A DNA stretch of 9,380 nucleotides from Gammaproteobacteria bacterium (GCA_030426705.1 JAUHXW010000093.1:1-9380), one strand, 5' to 3'; shown: positions 1 to 6,578, counted from the first letter of the stretch. Notes: generated by a model from the letters alone, not told the origin. A program made the numbers and translations.

Positions 1-3
1 AAG

Positions 4-23
4 GTGGCACTTCCATGTGCCAC
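4..23. repeat. Short inverted repeat at left edge
   Basis: GTGGCAC at 4-10 is the exact reverse complement of GTGCCAC at 17-23, giving a 7-bp stem with a 6-base loop. No T-run follows on either strand, so it is not a classic intrinsic terminator. It may be the 3' end structure of a gene lying left of the window or part of a repeat; the sequence cannot decide. Confidence 0.5.
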
Positions 24-27
24 ACCG

Positions 28-68
28 TCGACCAGAAAAATGCAGGTTAGTGGTTGTTTTCTGGTCGA
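28..68. repeat. Perfect 12-bp inverted repeat (stem-loop)
   Basis: TCGACCAGAAAA at 28-39 pairs perfectly with TTTTCTGGTCGA at 57-68 around a 17-base loop. Read on the plus strand, the A-rich start and T-rich end of the stem resemble a bidirectional terminator, but no T-run lies outside the stem. It sits about 155 bases past the uvrD stop codon, so it could end transcription from uvrD or from a gene left of the window. Function is inferred only from position. Confidence 0.5.
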
Positions 69-137
69 AATTAAATGCAGCATGAGAGAAATTACGTATA
101 TTTAACAGTATGTTATGCATTTTTCAGGTTCGACTAA

Positions 138-212
138 TTACAATTCATGAATCTTGCTTTCAAAGCATAAGACCCAAAAAATTATTATGTCAGGAGATTC
201 AAGAAATTGTAA
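138..212. repeat. Imperfect long hairpin downstream of uvrD
   Basis: TTACAATT at 138-145 pairs with AATTGTAA at 205-212, and GAATC at 149-153 pairs with GATTC at 196-200. Inside lies a smaller hairpin, TCTTGCTTT at 152-160 against AAAGC-AT-AAGA at 162-172. A 10-bp palindrome (ATTCATGAAT) covers 143-152, so alternative folds compete. The element begins 11 bases beyond the uvrD stop. It could stabilise or end the uvrD message. It lacks the GC-rich stem and U-run of a standard terminator, and it lacks the conserved core sites expected of an integron attC. Confidence 0.35.
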
Positions 213-222
213 AAAGGCAGTG

Positions 223-2421
223 TTAAATAAATTCCAACTTGGCAAATTTTACTGCCAACACTTTTGGGCCCACATCTTTGAATTGAACCAAGACTTGTAA
301 ATAGTCCCCTTTACCACTCATATCGGTGATGACGCCTTCGCCGAAGCTGGCGTGGCGGACGGATTGGCCAATTTGGTAGGGGGAGTCATTGGCGGTTTGA
401 CGTTGAGACTGGTAGGGTGTATTGACGCCAGGTGAGCCGCTGTAGCTGGTGGGGTGGATGTTGCCACGCATTTGCTTGATCAGTTCTTTGGGTATTTCGC
501 GCAGGAATTGTGAGGGTTGGCAGGCGTTGATTTTTCCACGCATGCGTCTTGAGGTGGCATAGCTGAGAAACAGTTTTTTCTCGGCACGGGTGATGCCTAC
601 ATAAGCCAAACGGCGTTCCTCCTGTAGTTTGTTGAAATCTTCCATGGAATTTTGGTGCGGGAATAATCCTTGCTCCATGCCGACGATAAACACCACCGGG
701 AATTCCAAACCTTTGGCCGAATGTAGAGTCATTAATTGCACATGCGGTTCATTGACTTGGGTGGTATCGCCGGCATCGAGACTGACTTGTGCCAAAAATG
801 CCGCCAAAGGTGTCAAACCCAAAGCCAAATCCTCATCGCTGATTTCAAAAGTATCAGCGGCATTGATCAATTCATCGAGGTTTTCCAGCCGGGTCTGGGC
901 TTTTTCCGGAGGTTCTTTAAGATAATGATCTTTCAGGGCAGTGCGTTCAATGATGTCATTGAACAGGTTGGCCAGGCTTTGTTCGCCTACGTGGTTGGTG
1001 CTGTTGAAATCCAATTCATCAATCAGGTTAACAAAGGCTGAAAGTGAGGTGGCTGCGCGGTTAGCAAGCTTACCTTCTTTGATGAGTTTTTGTCCGGCTT
1101 CCCAAAGACTGCTTTGTTCCATTTGCGCATAGTTGCGAATCAAATTGATGGTTTTCAGACCCATGCCACGAGTTGGTGTATTGATAACACGTTCAAAACC
1201 AATGTCGTCATGCCTGTTGTTGACCAAGCGGGCATAGGCCAGCACGTCTTTAATTTCGAGGCGTTCGAAGAAGCGCAGACCACCGTAAATTTGATAGGGA
1301 ATATTGCGTTTGAGTAAGGCTTCCTCAAGCAAACGAGATTGGGCATTTGAGCGATAAAGTATCGCAATCTCATCAGCACTGGTTGTCCCTGAGAGCAGTT
1401 GTTCAATGGTTTCACCGACAAAAAAGGCTTCATCAAACTCTGAATGTGAACCATAAACACCAATCGGCTCGCCTTTTTCCTGTGCAGACCACAGGTTTTT
1501 TCCGAGGCGTTTTTTATTGTGTGCAATCACACCATTGGCCGCATCGAGGATGGTTTGTGTAGAACGGTAATTCTGTTCCAACTTATACATGGCGGTGTTG
1601 GCGTATAAACTTTGAAAATCAAGAATGTGATCAACACGAGCGCCACGCCAGGCATAAATTGACTGATCATCATCACCCACCACTAGTACTTTATTATGTT
1701 GTCCTGCCAACAATTGAATAAAAGCAGACTGAATGGCATTGGTGTCTTGGAATTCATCAACCAGGATATGGGAAAATCTCTGCCGGTATTTTTTCAAAAC
1801 ATCTTCGTCATTGAGCAATAATTCATGCGCTCGCAGTAACATCTCAGAAAAATCGACCAGTCCAGCCCTTTGGCAATGGTCATCATAGTGCCCAAAAACC
1901 TTGATCAAAGTTTGGTTGTTATAATCGCCGTAGTCTTCCACTTCATGGGCTCTGCGGCCTTCATTTTTCTGGTCGTTGATAAATGCCTGTATGGTTCGAG
2001 GTGGCCATTGTTTTTCATCCAGTTCTAAATCAGCCAAACAGCGGCGAATCAAACGGTACTGGTCGTCGGAATCAAGGATTTGGAAATTTTTGGGTAAGCC
2101 AGCGGCTTCGGTATTGATTTGTAACAGTTTTAAGGCAATGCCATGAAAGGTACCAATCCACATGTCACGGATTTCACGTTTCAGCATAAATGACACCCGG
2201 TTGCGCATTTCAGCAGCAGCCTTGTTGGTAAAAGTCACAGCCAAAATGCTGTAAGGCGAAACGAATTCTGCCGAAATCAACCAGGCAATGCGGTGCACCA
2301 ACACGCGGGTTTTGCCACTGCCAGCGCCGGCCAAAACCAAAGCATGTTGTGCTTCAGTAGTCACCGCTTCGGCTTGATTTTCGTTCAGGTTTTTGAGTAT
2401 ATCGTCCGTGTTTAAGGTCAT
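223..2421 (-). CDS. uvrD: DNA helicase II UvrD (superfamily 1A, 3'-5')
   Basis: ATP-driven 3'-5' helicase of nucleotide excision and mismatch repair, removing the incised strand and clearing stalled RNA polymerase. All SF1A motifs are visible: Q-motif near 12-20, Walker A AGAGSGKT at 31-38, motif Ia TFTNKAA at 63-69, Walker B VDEFQD at 221-226, motif III VVGDDDQSIYAWRGA at 247-261, motif IV QNYRS at 283-287, motif V TLHSAKGLEFP at 565-575, and motif VI EERRLAYVGITRA at 601-613. Residues about 683-732 form the Tudor-like RNA-polymerase-binding domain (pattern G-V-H-FG-G-V then V-V-F-G-K). This, with 732 residues against about 720 in E. coli, favours UvrD over Rep. The start codon lies in an ATGA overlap with the upstream gene's stop, with no good Shine-Dalgarno of its own, so translation is probably coupled. 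It is the last gene of the operon, and no key residue is missing. Confidence 0.96.
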   Translation of the reverse strand: MTLNTDDILKNLNENQAEAVTTEAQHALVLAGAGSGKTRVLVHRIAWLISAEFVSPYSILAVTFTNKAAAEMRNRVSFMLKREIRDMWIGTFHGIALKLLQINTEAAGLPKNFQILDSDDQYRLIRRCLADLELDEKQWPPRTIQAFINDQKNEGRRAHEVEDYGDYNNQTLIKVFGHYDDHCQRAGLVDFSEMLLRAHELLLNDEDVLKKYRQRFSHILVDEFQDTNAIQSAFIQLLAGQHNKVLVVGDDDQSIYAWRGARVDHILDFQSLYANTAMYKLEQNYRSTQTILDAANGVIAHNKKRLGKNLWSAQEKGEPIGVYGSHSEFDEAFFVGETIEQLLSGTTSADEIAILYRSNAQSRLLEEALLKRNIPYQIYGGLRFFERLEIKDVLAYARLVNNRHDDIGFERVINTPTRGMGLKTINLIRNYAQMEQSSLWEAGQKLIKEGKLANRAATSLSAFVNLIDELDFNSTNHVGEQSLANLFNDIIERTALKDHYLKEPPEKAQTRLENLDELINAADTFEISDEDLALGLTPLAAFLAQVSLDAGDTTQVNEPHVQLMTLHSAKGLEFPVVFIVGMEQGLFPHQNSMEDFNKLQEERRLAYVGITRAEKKLFLSYATSRRMRGKINACQPSQFLREIPKELIKQMRGNIHPTSYSGSPGVNTPYQSQRQTANDSPYQIGQSVRHASFGEGVITDMSGKGDYLQVLVQFKDVGPKVLAVKFAKLEFI

Positions 2422-3512
2422 ATGAGCCAGTTGCTGTGTTGTGTCAGATCGACAAATGAATGTTCAATCGCCAGTTGCGCCAAAATGGCCTGGATGTCTT
2501 TGATACCATTTGCTGAAATTGGGTAATAAATGCTGATTTTATCACAAGCGGTTGGGGCAGATATGGCGACCACACCTGCCTGGGGGTGTTGATAAAAAAC
2601 AGCTTGTTGTGGGTGATCCTTGGGTTGATCCTGTTGTTCTGTCCAAAATGACTTTTTGATGTTGTCTTGCTCAAATTGTCCAAGGCAGATTTTATCTTCA
2701 CTGATTGGCCAGTTGGTTGCCTTAAAGGGCTTGATTTCCAGGCCGTGCGAAGTAAAAGCACCCAAAGATAATCGTTGAGCCATCAGCCAATTGAGGTAGT
2801 CTTTGATGTTGTCAGTTTTAAAAAAACGACTGAATTGAGACCAGGAAAAGAAAGGCGTGAACAACAAATGATCTACCAGATAAAAATGATTGTGGGTTGG
2901 GCTGATAACGGCTGTTTTGGGTTCCTTGCTGAGTAACGCAGTTTCAATCACTTGCCACAACTGAGTCAACCCCATTTGTTCATAGTGGTTATGTATCATT
3001 GCTACCAAATCAAGGTAGCTCATGTAGTTGGCATGATTGATTTGCAGTTGTATTTGTTCCTTGATTTTTTCGTAGGTTGGAGGCGATATCATGCCTTTGT
3101 GCATCAATTCAGCTTCAAATTTTTCTGCCAAAGCTGCATCATTGGTATCAAGACAAAAAGGGAAATGACACAGATATTGTTCGATTGGCGCTGGTTGTAG
3201 GCCATCTGGCATCAGTCCGCCGCTGGCACCAATTGACAACACCTTGTCATCATATAGTTCGCCTTGAAAAGCCACTGAAGCGTATTGGTTGATGTTTTGT
3301 TGAATGGGGAATTTGGGTTGTAGCAATTGCTCGGAAGAAAAGGCTGCACCACAAAACACCAAGGCAGTTTTGTCCTTGATGCCTAAAACAGCGTACAAGT
3401 CTCTGGCAATCAATGCAGTTAATTCACTGGCTTGTTGTTTGTCCAAAGCCTGGTTAATTGGGCTTTGGCATTCAAGTGTTAACATGCCATCACAGCGAAA
3501 TTGATACTTCAT
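2418..3512 (-). CDS. Uncharacterised 364-residue cytosolic protein
   Basis: I do not recognise this family. The gene is intact, lies between engB and uvrD, and overlaps both by 4 bases (ATGA at 3509-3512 and 2418-2421), so the three are very likely cotranscribed and translationally coupled. AGG lies 5 bases before the start codon. The protein has no signal peptide or clear membrane span and looks globular and cytosolic. Visible landmarks are a GGLMPDG turn around 98-104, a CHFPFC cysteine pair at 115-120, a histidine/aromatic patch HNHFYLVDHLLFTPFFSW at 207-224, and a second aromatic stretch at 225-243 with FSRFF and YLNWL. No nucleotide-binding loop, zinc-binding set or known catalytic signature is evident. 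Codon use and composition match the neighbours, which argues against recent transfer. A role in repair or ribosome assembly would be guesswork from context. Confidence 0.85.
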   Translation of the reverse strand: MKYQFRCDGMLTLECQSPINQALDKQQASELTALIARDLYAVLGIKDKTALVFCGAAFSSEQLLQPKFPIQQNINQYASVAFQGELYDDKVLSIGASGGLMPDGLQPAPIEQYLCHFPFCLDTNDAALAEKFEAELMHKGMISPPTYEKIKEQIQLQINHANYMSYLDLVAMIHNHYEQMGLTQLWQVIETALLSKEPKTAVISPTHNHFYLVDHLLFTPFFSWSQFSRFFKTDNIKDYLNWLMAQRLSLGAFTSHGLEIKPFKATNWPISEDKICLGQFEQDNIKKSFWTEQQDQPKDHPQQAVFYQHPQAGVVAISAPTACDKISIYYPISANGIKDIQAILAQLAIEHSFVDLTQHSNWLI

Positions 3513-4123
3513 TGTGCCTGTTCAAACCATGGTGTGATGGTATTGGAAAGTTCCGCTGTGCCCATTTTGCGCAAAGCTGAAAACACCTGACAGGTCGCAG
3601 TATCACTGATTTTTGCTATCTCACGGCTGACTTTCATCAATGTTTTCTTGGTCTCATTGTTATTCAGTTTGTCGGCTTTGTTGAGTAAAACGTGAGCCTT
3701 CAACCCCGACTGATGTGCCCAATAAAGCATTTGTTCATCAAAAGTTTTCATCGGATGTCTGATGTCCATGATGATGACCACCCCAATCAGGCTTTCGCGG
3801 TTCATCAAATAACTGTCTATCTCTTTGTCCCAATGCTTTTTCATTTTGGCCGGCACTTTGGCATAACCATAACCGGGTAAATCGACCAGGCGCATGTTGG
3901 GTTTGAACTCGAAACAGTTGAACAACTGCGTACGCCCTGGGGTTTTTGATACTTTGGCCAGACCTTTGTGGTTGGTCAGTGCATTGATGGCGGTTGATTT
4001 ACCGGCATTGGAGCGACCGGCAAATGCAATTTCCATACCTTCGTCAGGTGGTAATTGGCTGGTTTTGTAAGCACTGATCAGAAATTGGCAGTGTTTGAAC
4101 AAGTTTGACATCAAAGCACTCAT
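3509..4123 (-). CDS. engB: Ribosome biogenesis GTP-binding protein EngB (YihA/YsxC)
   Basis: TRAFAC-class GTPase needed for assembly of the large ribosomal subunit; acts in the cytosol. Motifs in order: G1 GRSNAGKS at 36-43; the SKTPGRTQL switch-I/G2 segment at 59-67; G3 DLPGYGYA at 81-88; the family-typical MDIRHP at 118-123; G4 NKAD at 147-150; and G5-like SAL near residue 185. The 204-residue length is normal for the family. Two in-frame Met codons are possible (4123 and 4111). Neither has a clear Shine-Dalgarno; the first is used here, and the second (MSNLF) resembles the E. coli start MTNLN. It is the first gene of the minus-strand operon with the unknown gene and uvrD, and is divergent from cytochrome c4. 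Confidence 0.96.
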   Translation of the reverse strand: MSALMSNLFKHCQFLISAYKTSQLPPDEGMEIAFAGRSNAGKSTAINALTNHKGLAKVSKTPGRTQLFNCFEFKPNMRLVDLPGYGYAKVPAKMKKHWDKEIDSYLMNRESLIGVVIIMDIRHPMKTFDEQMLYWAHQSGLKAHVLLNKADKLNNNETKKTLMKVSREIAKISDTATCQVFSALRKMGTAELSNTITPWFEQAQ

Positions 4124-4160
4124 TATGAAAGCTGGGTATTTTAATGCACTTCGATTAAAT

Positions 4161-4194
4161 TTGATATGTTAGCGGCGAACGAATACGCTATAAT
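4161..4194 (+). promoter_or_regulatory. Putative sigma-70 promoter of cytochrome c4
   Basis: A perfect -10 hexamer TATAAT lies at 4189-4194, placing a start of transcription near 4201 and a leader of about 29 bases. The best -35-like hexamer, TTGATA at 4161-4166, is 22 bases away, which is too far for ideal spacing. With 17 bases from TTGATA the -10 would be the poor TACGCT. A weak -35 with help from an activator is possible. Confidence 0.45.
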
Positions 4195-4218
4195 ACCGCG
4201 TTTTACAGAACCTAACCA
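4190..4218 (-). promoter_or_regulatory. Putative minus-strand promoter of the engB operon
   Basis: On the minus strand TGGTTA (4218-4213) and TATTAT (4195-4190) are separated by 17 bases, with 3/6 and 5/6 matches to the sigma-70 consensus. Transcription would begin near 4183, giving an engB leader of about 60 bases. The -10 box overlaps the plus-strand TATAAT, so the two promoters may compete. Confidence 0.3.
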
Positions 4219-4229
4219 CAGAGGTTTTT

Positions 4230-4856
4230 ATGCAACAAAATACGATTAAATTTTTTCTGACTGCTTTGATGTTTCTGTCTTTTAATGTTATGGCTGGTGA
4301 TGCTGAAAAAGGCAAATCCTTGGCAGGTACTTGTGCAGCTTGTCATGGTATGGATGGCAACAGTGTTAACCCGATTTGGCCTAGCCTGGCAGGACAACAT
4401 GAAGGTTATTTGGCCAGACAAATAAAATTATTCAAAAGTGGTGAGCGTCAAAATGCCATGATGGCACCCATGGTTGCCGGTTTGTCAGATCAGGACATGG
4501 AAGATTTGGCTGCTTACTTTGCTTCGCAAGATTTGAAATTGAAAGCTGCTAACCCTGATTTGGTTGAATTGGGTCAGAAAATATACCAAGGCGGCGACAA
4601 AGAAAGAAACATCCCAGCGTGTATGTCTTGTCATGGTCCAACTGGTCAAGGTAATCCTGTGTCAGGATATCCTGTTGTCGCCAGTCAACATGCTGAATAT
4701 ACAGCCATTCAATTGCGTGCTTATAAAGAAGGTCGCACTGTTCCTAACAAGGATGATGTGAATGGCCAAGTGATGGCTGATGTTGCTAAATACTTGACTG
4801 AAGAAGAAATCGTAGCTGTTTCAAGCTATTTACAAGGTTTGAAGTCAGCACAATAA
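4230..4856 (+). CDS. Di-heme cytochrome c4
   Basis: Periplasmic two-domain c-type cytochrome that passes electrons from the respiratory chain, typically from cytochrome bc1 toward terminal oxidases. A signal peptide spans residues 1-22, with probable cleavage after VMA before GDAEKG. Each half has one heme site, CAACH at 35-39 and CMSCH at 131-135. Likely axial methionines are in the MMAPM segment (77-81) of domain one and Met182 in the NGQVMADVA segment of domain two. The 208-residue length is normal for c4. GAGG at 4221-4224 is 5 bases before the ATG and fixes the start. Cytochrome c4 next to engB and dsbA is an arrangement I recall from Pseudomonas. Heme attachment needs reduced CXXCH cysteines, so the adjacent DsbA genes are functionally related neighbours. 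Confidence 0.95.
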   Translation: MQQNTIKFFLTALMFLSFNVMAGDAEKGKSLAGTCAACHGMDGNSVNPIWPSLAGQHEGYLARQIKLFKSGERQNAMMAPMVAGLSDQDMEDLAAYFASQDLKLKAANPDLVELGQKIYQGGDKERNIPACMSCHGPTGQGNPVSGYPVVASQHAEYTAIQLRAYKEGRTVPNKDDVNGQVMADVAKYLTEEEIVAVSSYLQGLKSAQ

Positions 4857-4889
4857 AGTAGAAACTTTTATTAATCTTTGTAGTCCAAA

Positions 4890-4929
4890 GGTCCACTGCC
4901 ATACCGTCCATGATGGATTGCAGTTGACC
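4890..4929 (+). other. Leader/3'-UTR hairpin between c4 and dsbA1
   Basis: GGTCCACTGC at 4890-4899 pairs with GCAGTTGACC at 4920-4929 with one mismatch, and a small TCCA/TGGA hairpin (4907-4910 with 4914-4917) forms the apex. No T-run follows, so it is not a terminator by itself. It could be a 3' stabiliser of the c4 message or part of a dsbA1 leader. Confidence 0.4.
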
Positions 4930-4936
4930 AGAACTG

Positions 4937-4951
4937 AGATTGAATCAATCT
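4937..4951. promoter_or_regulatory. Operator-like palindrome AGATTGA-A-TCAATCT
   Basis: Two perfect 7-base arms flank a single central A, six bases before the terminator stem upstream of dsbA1. The symmetry is typical of a dimeric regulator site. It contains TTGA and TCAA half-sites, but spaced by one base, not the four expected for FNR. No regulator can be named. Confidence 0.25.
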
Positions 4952-4956
4952 GAAAC

Positions 4957-4993
4957 CCCACAAAATCGTCCATTCTATTTTGTGGGTTTTTTT
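4957..4993 (+). terminator. Intrinsic terminator between cytochrome c4 and dsbA1
   Basis: CCCACAAAAT at 4957-4966 pairs perfectly with ATTTTGTGGG at 4977-4986 around a 10-base loop and is followed by seven T at 4987-4993. This is a normal rho-independent terminator for c4. It ends only 8 bases before the dsbA1 Shine-Dalgarno AGGAG, leaving no room for a separate promoter, so it may also act as an attenuator of dsbA1. Confidence 0.8.
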
Positions 4994-5012
4994 AAACTCA
5001 AGAGGAGATAAC

Positions 5013-5807
5013 ATGAAAAAAATTACCCTGATTTTGTCTTTTATGCTGATTTGGGGCTGTTCCCAAGCAGAAGACCAGAATGACGCCAAGGAAGCAGTCA
5101 AGGCTGAAGTGAAAGAACAAGTAGAAACTGCCAAAGAAATGGCTAGCGAAGTGGCTGAAACAGCTGAAGAAGCGGTCGTTGAGGCTACTTCAGAAGTTGT
5201 TGATGTGGTTAAACAAGAAGTGAAGGAAGCCAAGTTTCAACCTGGCATCCACTACGGCGTTATCAACCCTGCTTATGAAACCAACAAAGACGACCAAGTC
5301 ATTATTTATGAGTTCTTTGGTTATCCTTGTCCACATTGTGCCACTTTCGAACCATACATGAAAAAATTGGAAACTGAGTTACCAGAGCATGCCAAAGTGG
5401 TTCGCGTACCCGTGGTTTTCTATCCACAATGGAAACCTTTTGCTCAGGCTTATTACACTTTTGAAGCCATGGGCATGGTCGATCAAGCTCATGAAGCGAT
5501 GTTCAACGCCCTTCATCAACACAAAAAACAATTCCGTACTATTGAGGAAATAGCGGTTTGGGCAGCCAGTTCATTTGGCACTGATAAAGAAAAATTCTTA
5601 TCAACAGCCAAATCATTTATGATTGATGGTCAAATCCGTAAAGGCATGCAAATGATGCAAGCCATGGGCGTTTCATCTACGCCTACGTTGGTTACCAACG
5701 GTAAATATGTCCCTAACAGCAAAACCTTGAAATCAAGAAATGATTTGCTTGAAATTACCAAATATTTGGTAGACATGGAAGCTGAGGACATGGGTTTGGC
5801 TAAATAA
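5013..5807 (+). CDS. dsbA: Lipoprotein thiol:disulfide oxidoreductase DsbA with helical tether
   Basis: Periplasmic oxidase that donates disulfides to exported proteins and is normally reoxidised by DsbB. The start is ATG 5013, because AGGAG (5003-5007) precedes it by 5 bases; an in-frame ATG at 4980 lies inside the terminator. Residues 1-15 form a short lipoprotein signal ending LIWG before Cys16. Trp at -2 is unusual for a lipobox. Ser17 at +2 predicts outer-membrane sorting by the E. coli rule. Residues about 20-73 are almost entirely Glu, Lys, Ala, Val and Gln with a regular small-hydrophobic spacing, a probable long single helix. The DsbA fold follows: active site CPHC at 106-109 and cis-proline Thr-Pro at 223-224. 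At 264 residues it is longer than E. coli DsbA (208 with signal) because of the tether. A paralogue follows immediately. Membrane-anchored DsbA forms are known in Neisseria. Confidence 0.93.
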   Translation: MKKITLILSFMLIWGCSQAEDQNDAKEAVKAEVKEQVETAKEMASEVAETAEEAVVEATSEVVDVVKQEVKEAKFQPGIHYGVINPAYETNKDDQVIIYEFFGYPCPHCATFEPYMKKLETELPEHAKVVRVPVVFYPQWKPFAQAYYTFEAMGMVDQAHEAMFNALHQHKKQFRTIEEIAVWAASSFGTDKEKFLSTAKSFMIDGQIRKGMQMMQAMGVSSTPTLVTNGKYVPNSKTLKSRNDLLEITKYLVDMEAEDMGLAK

Positions 5808-5826
5808 ACCCAAACATAAGGTTTTC

Positions 5827-5856
5827 AAAAAGCCGGCAACCAGCCGGCTTTTTTTT
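5827..5856 (+). terminator. Strong intrinsic terminator after dsbA1
   Basis: AGCCGGC at 5831-5837 pairs with GCCGGCT at 5843-5849 around AACCA, extended by A-T pairs (5827-5830 with 5850-5853), with eight T at 5849-5856. It starts 20 bases past the dsbA1 stop and separates the two dsbA genes into distinct transcription units. Confidence 0.9.
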
Positions 5857-5863
5857 GGCTTTT

Positions 5864-5893
5864 TTGTACCCATTCGAAACTTTTAGGTATATC
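5864..5893 (+). promoter_or_regulatory. Possible promoter of dsbA2
   Basis: TTGTAC at 5864-5869 and TATATC at 5888-5893, 18 bases apart, are modest sigma-70 matches (3/6 and 4/6). The strong terminator just upstream implies that dsbA2 needs its own promoter in the 75 bases before its start, and this is the best candidate there. Confidence 0.3.
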
Positions 5894-5931
5894 ACCAGTC
5901 TACTTTCCTTTCAATAAAAAGAGACGAGCAC

Positions 5932-6567
5932 ATGAAGTACCTTGTTAATTCCATCATTTTAATTTTCTTGTTGTCAGCTTTTAACGTCAAAGCCAATGAA
6001 CCAGCCACTTCGTCAGATACCGCTTTTCAAGCAGGTATCGATTACAAAATAATCAACCCAGCCTGGTCAACGGACTCAGAAAAAACAGTTATTTATGAAT
6101 TTTTCAGTTATATGTGTCCTGGCTGTAACGCTTTTGAGCCGCACATGGAAAACTTGGAAAAAAAGACCTCAGAGCAACAAGAGATCGTCAGAGTGCCGGT
6201 GAGCTTTTATAAGCAATGGGAGCCGCATGCCAAAGCCTATTATGCTTTGAAAATGATGGGTGAATTGGACAAAGCGCATAAACCGTTGTTTGCAGCGATT
6301 CATCAATACAAAAAGCCATTGCGTACACTTGAGGACATAGGACAATGGTTATCCACTTCATTCGGTATTGATAAGGACGCTTTTATATCAACAGCCAAGT
6401 CCTTTGCAGTTGACAGCCAAATCAGAAAAGCCAACCAAATGGTCAAAGCCATGGGCATCGGTGGCGTACCTAGGTTGGTGGTAGAAGGCAAATACATGCC
6501 TGATTTTGACCAACTTAAAACCGCAGACAATATCATCGAAGCGACTTTGTATCTCGCAAACAAATAA
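5932..6567 (+). CDS. Soluble periplasmic DsbA paralogue with CPGC active site
   Basis: Second DsbA-family thiol:disulfide oxidoreductase. A signal peptide covers residues 1-21, with probable cleavage after VKA before NEP; there is no lipobox, so the mature protein should be free in the periplasm. The active site is CPGC at 62-65 in the frame FFSYMCPGC, with cis-proline Val-Pro at 179-180 as in E. coli DsbA. It aligns along the whole DsbA domain with the upstream gene: INPA, IYEFF, RVPV, FY.QW, AYY, the S.SFG.DK stretch, STAKSF, QIRK, AMG and GKY are shared. This is a tandem duplication that then diverged. It lacks the 53-residue charged tether. The dipeptide PG in place of PH should lower oxidising power, because the DsbA histidine stabilises the active thiolate. 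A GAG-containing, mediocre Shine-Dalgarno precedes the ATG. The 211 residues are typical for DsbA. Confidence 0.92.
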   Translation: MKYLVNSIILIFLLSAFNVKANEPATSSDTAFQAGIDYKIINPAWSTDSEKTVIYEFFSYMCPGCNAFEPHMENLEKKTSEQQEIVRVPVSFYKQWEPHAKAYYALKMMGELDKAHKPLFAAIHQYKKPLRTLEDIGQWLSTSFGIDKDAFISTAKSFAVDSQIRKANQMVKAMGIGGVPRLVVEGKYMPDFDQLKTADNIIEATLYLANK

Positions 6568-6578
6568 GCGTATTATAG

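Noticed and set aside
1155..1526. Minus-strand 123-codon frame inside uvrD
   Set aside because: It is an alternative frame of an intact, fully motif-bearing uvrD; no ribosome site or family likeness.
4138..4143. Minus-strand TAAAAT as engB -10 box
   Set aside because: It would place the transcript start within about 8 bases of the start codon and has no -35 partner.
4854..4870. AAAGT/ACTTT hairpin right after the c4 stop as a terminator
   Set aside because: Only five A/T-rich pairs and no T-run; the stem at 4957-4993 is the real candidate.
4877..4964. Anti-terminator pairing of TTTGTAG (4877-4883) with CCACAAA (4958-4964)
   Set aside because: Only seven bases with one mismatch; too weak to claim a switch mechanism.
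4980..5012. Upstream in-frame ATG that would lengthen dsbA1 by 11 residues
   Set aside because: It falls inside the terminator stem, has no ribosome site, and would destroy the lipoprotein signal; ATG 5013 has AGGAG 5 bases before it.
4871..5233. Minus-strand Ser/Thr-rich 120-codon frame
   Set aside because: It is the antisense shadow of the Glu/Lys/Ala-rich tether of dsbA1 and crosses the terminator.
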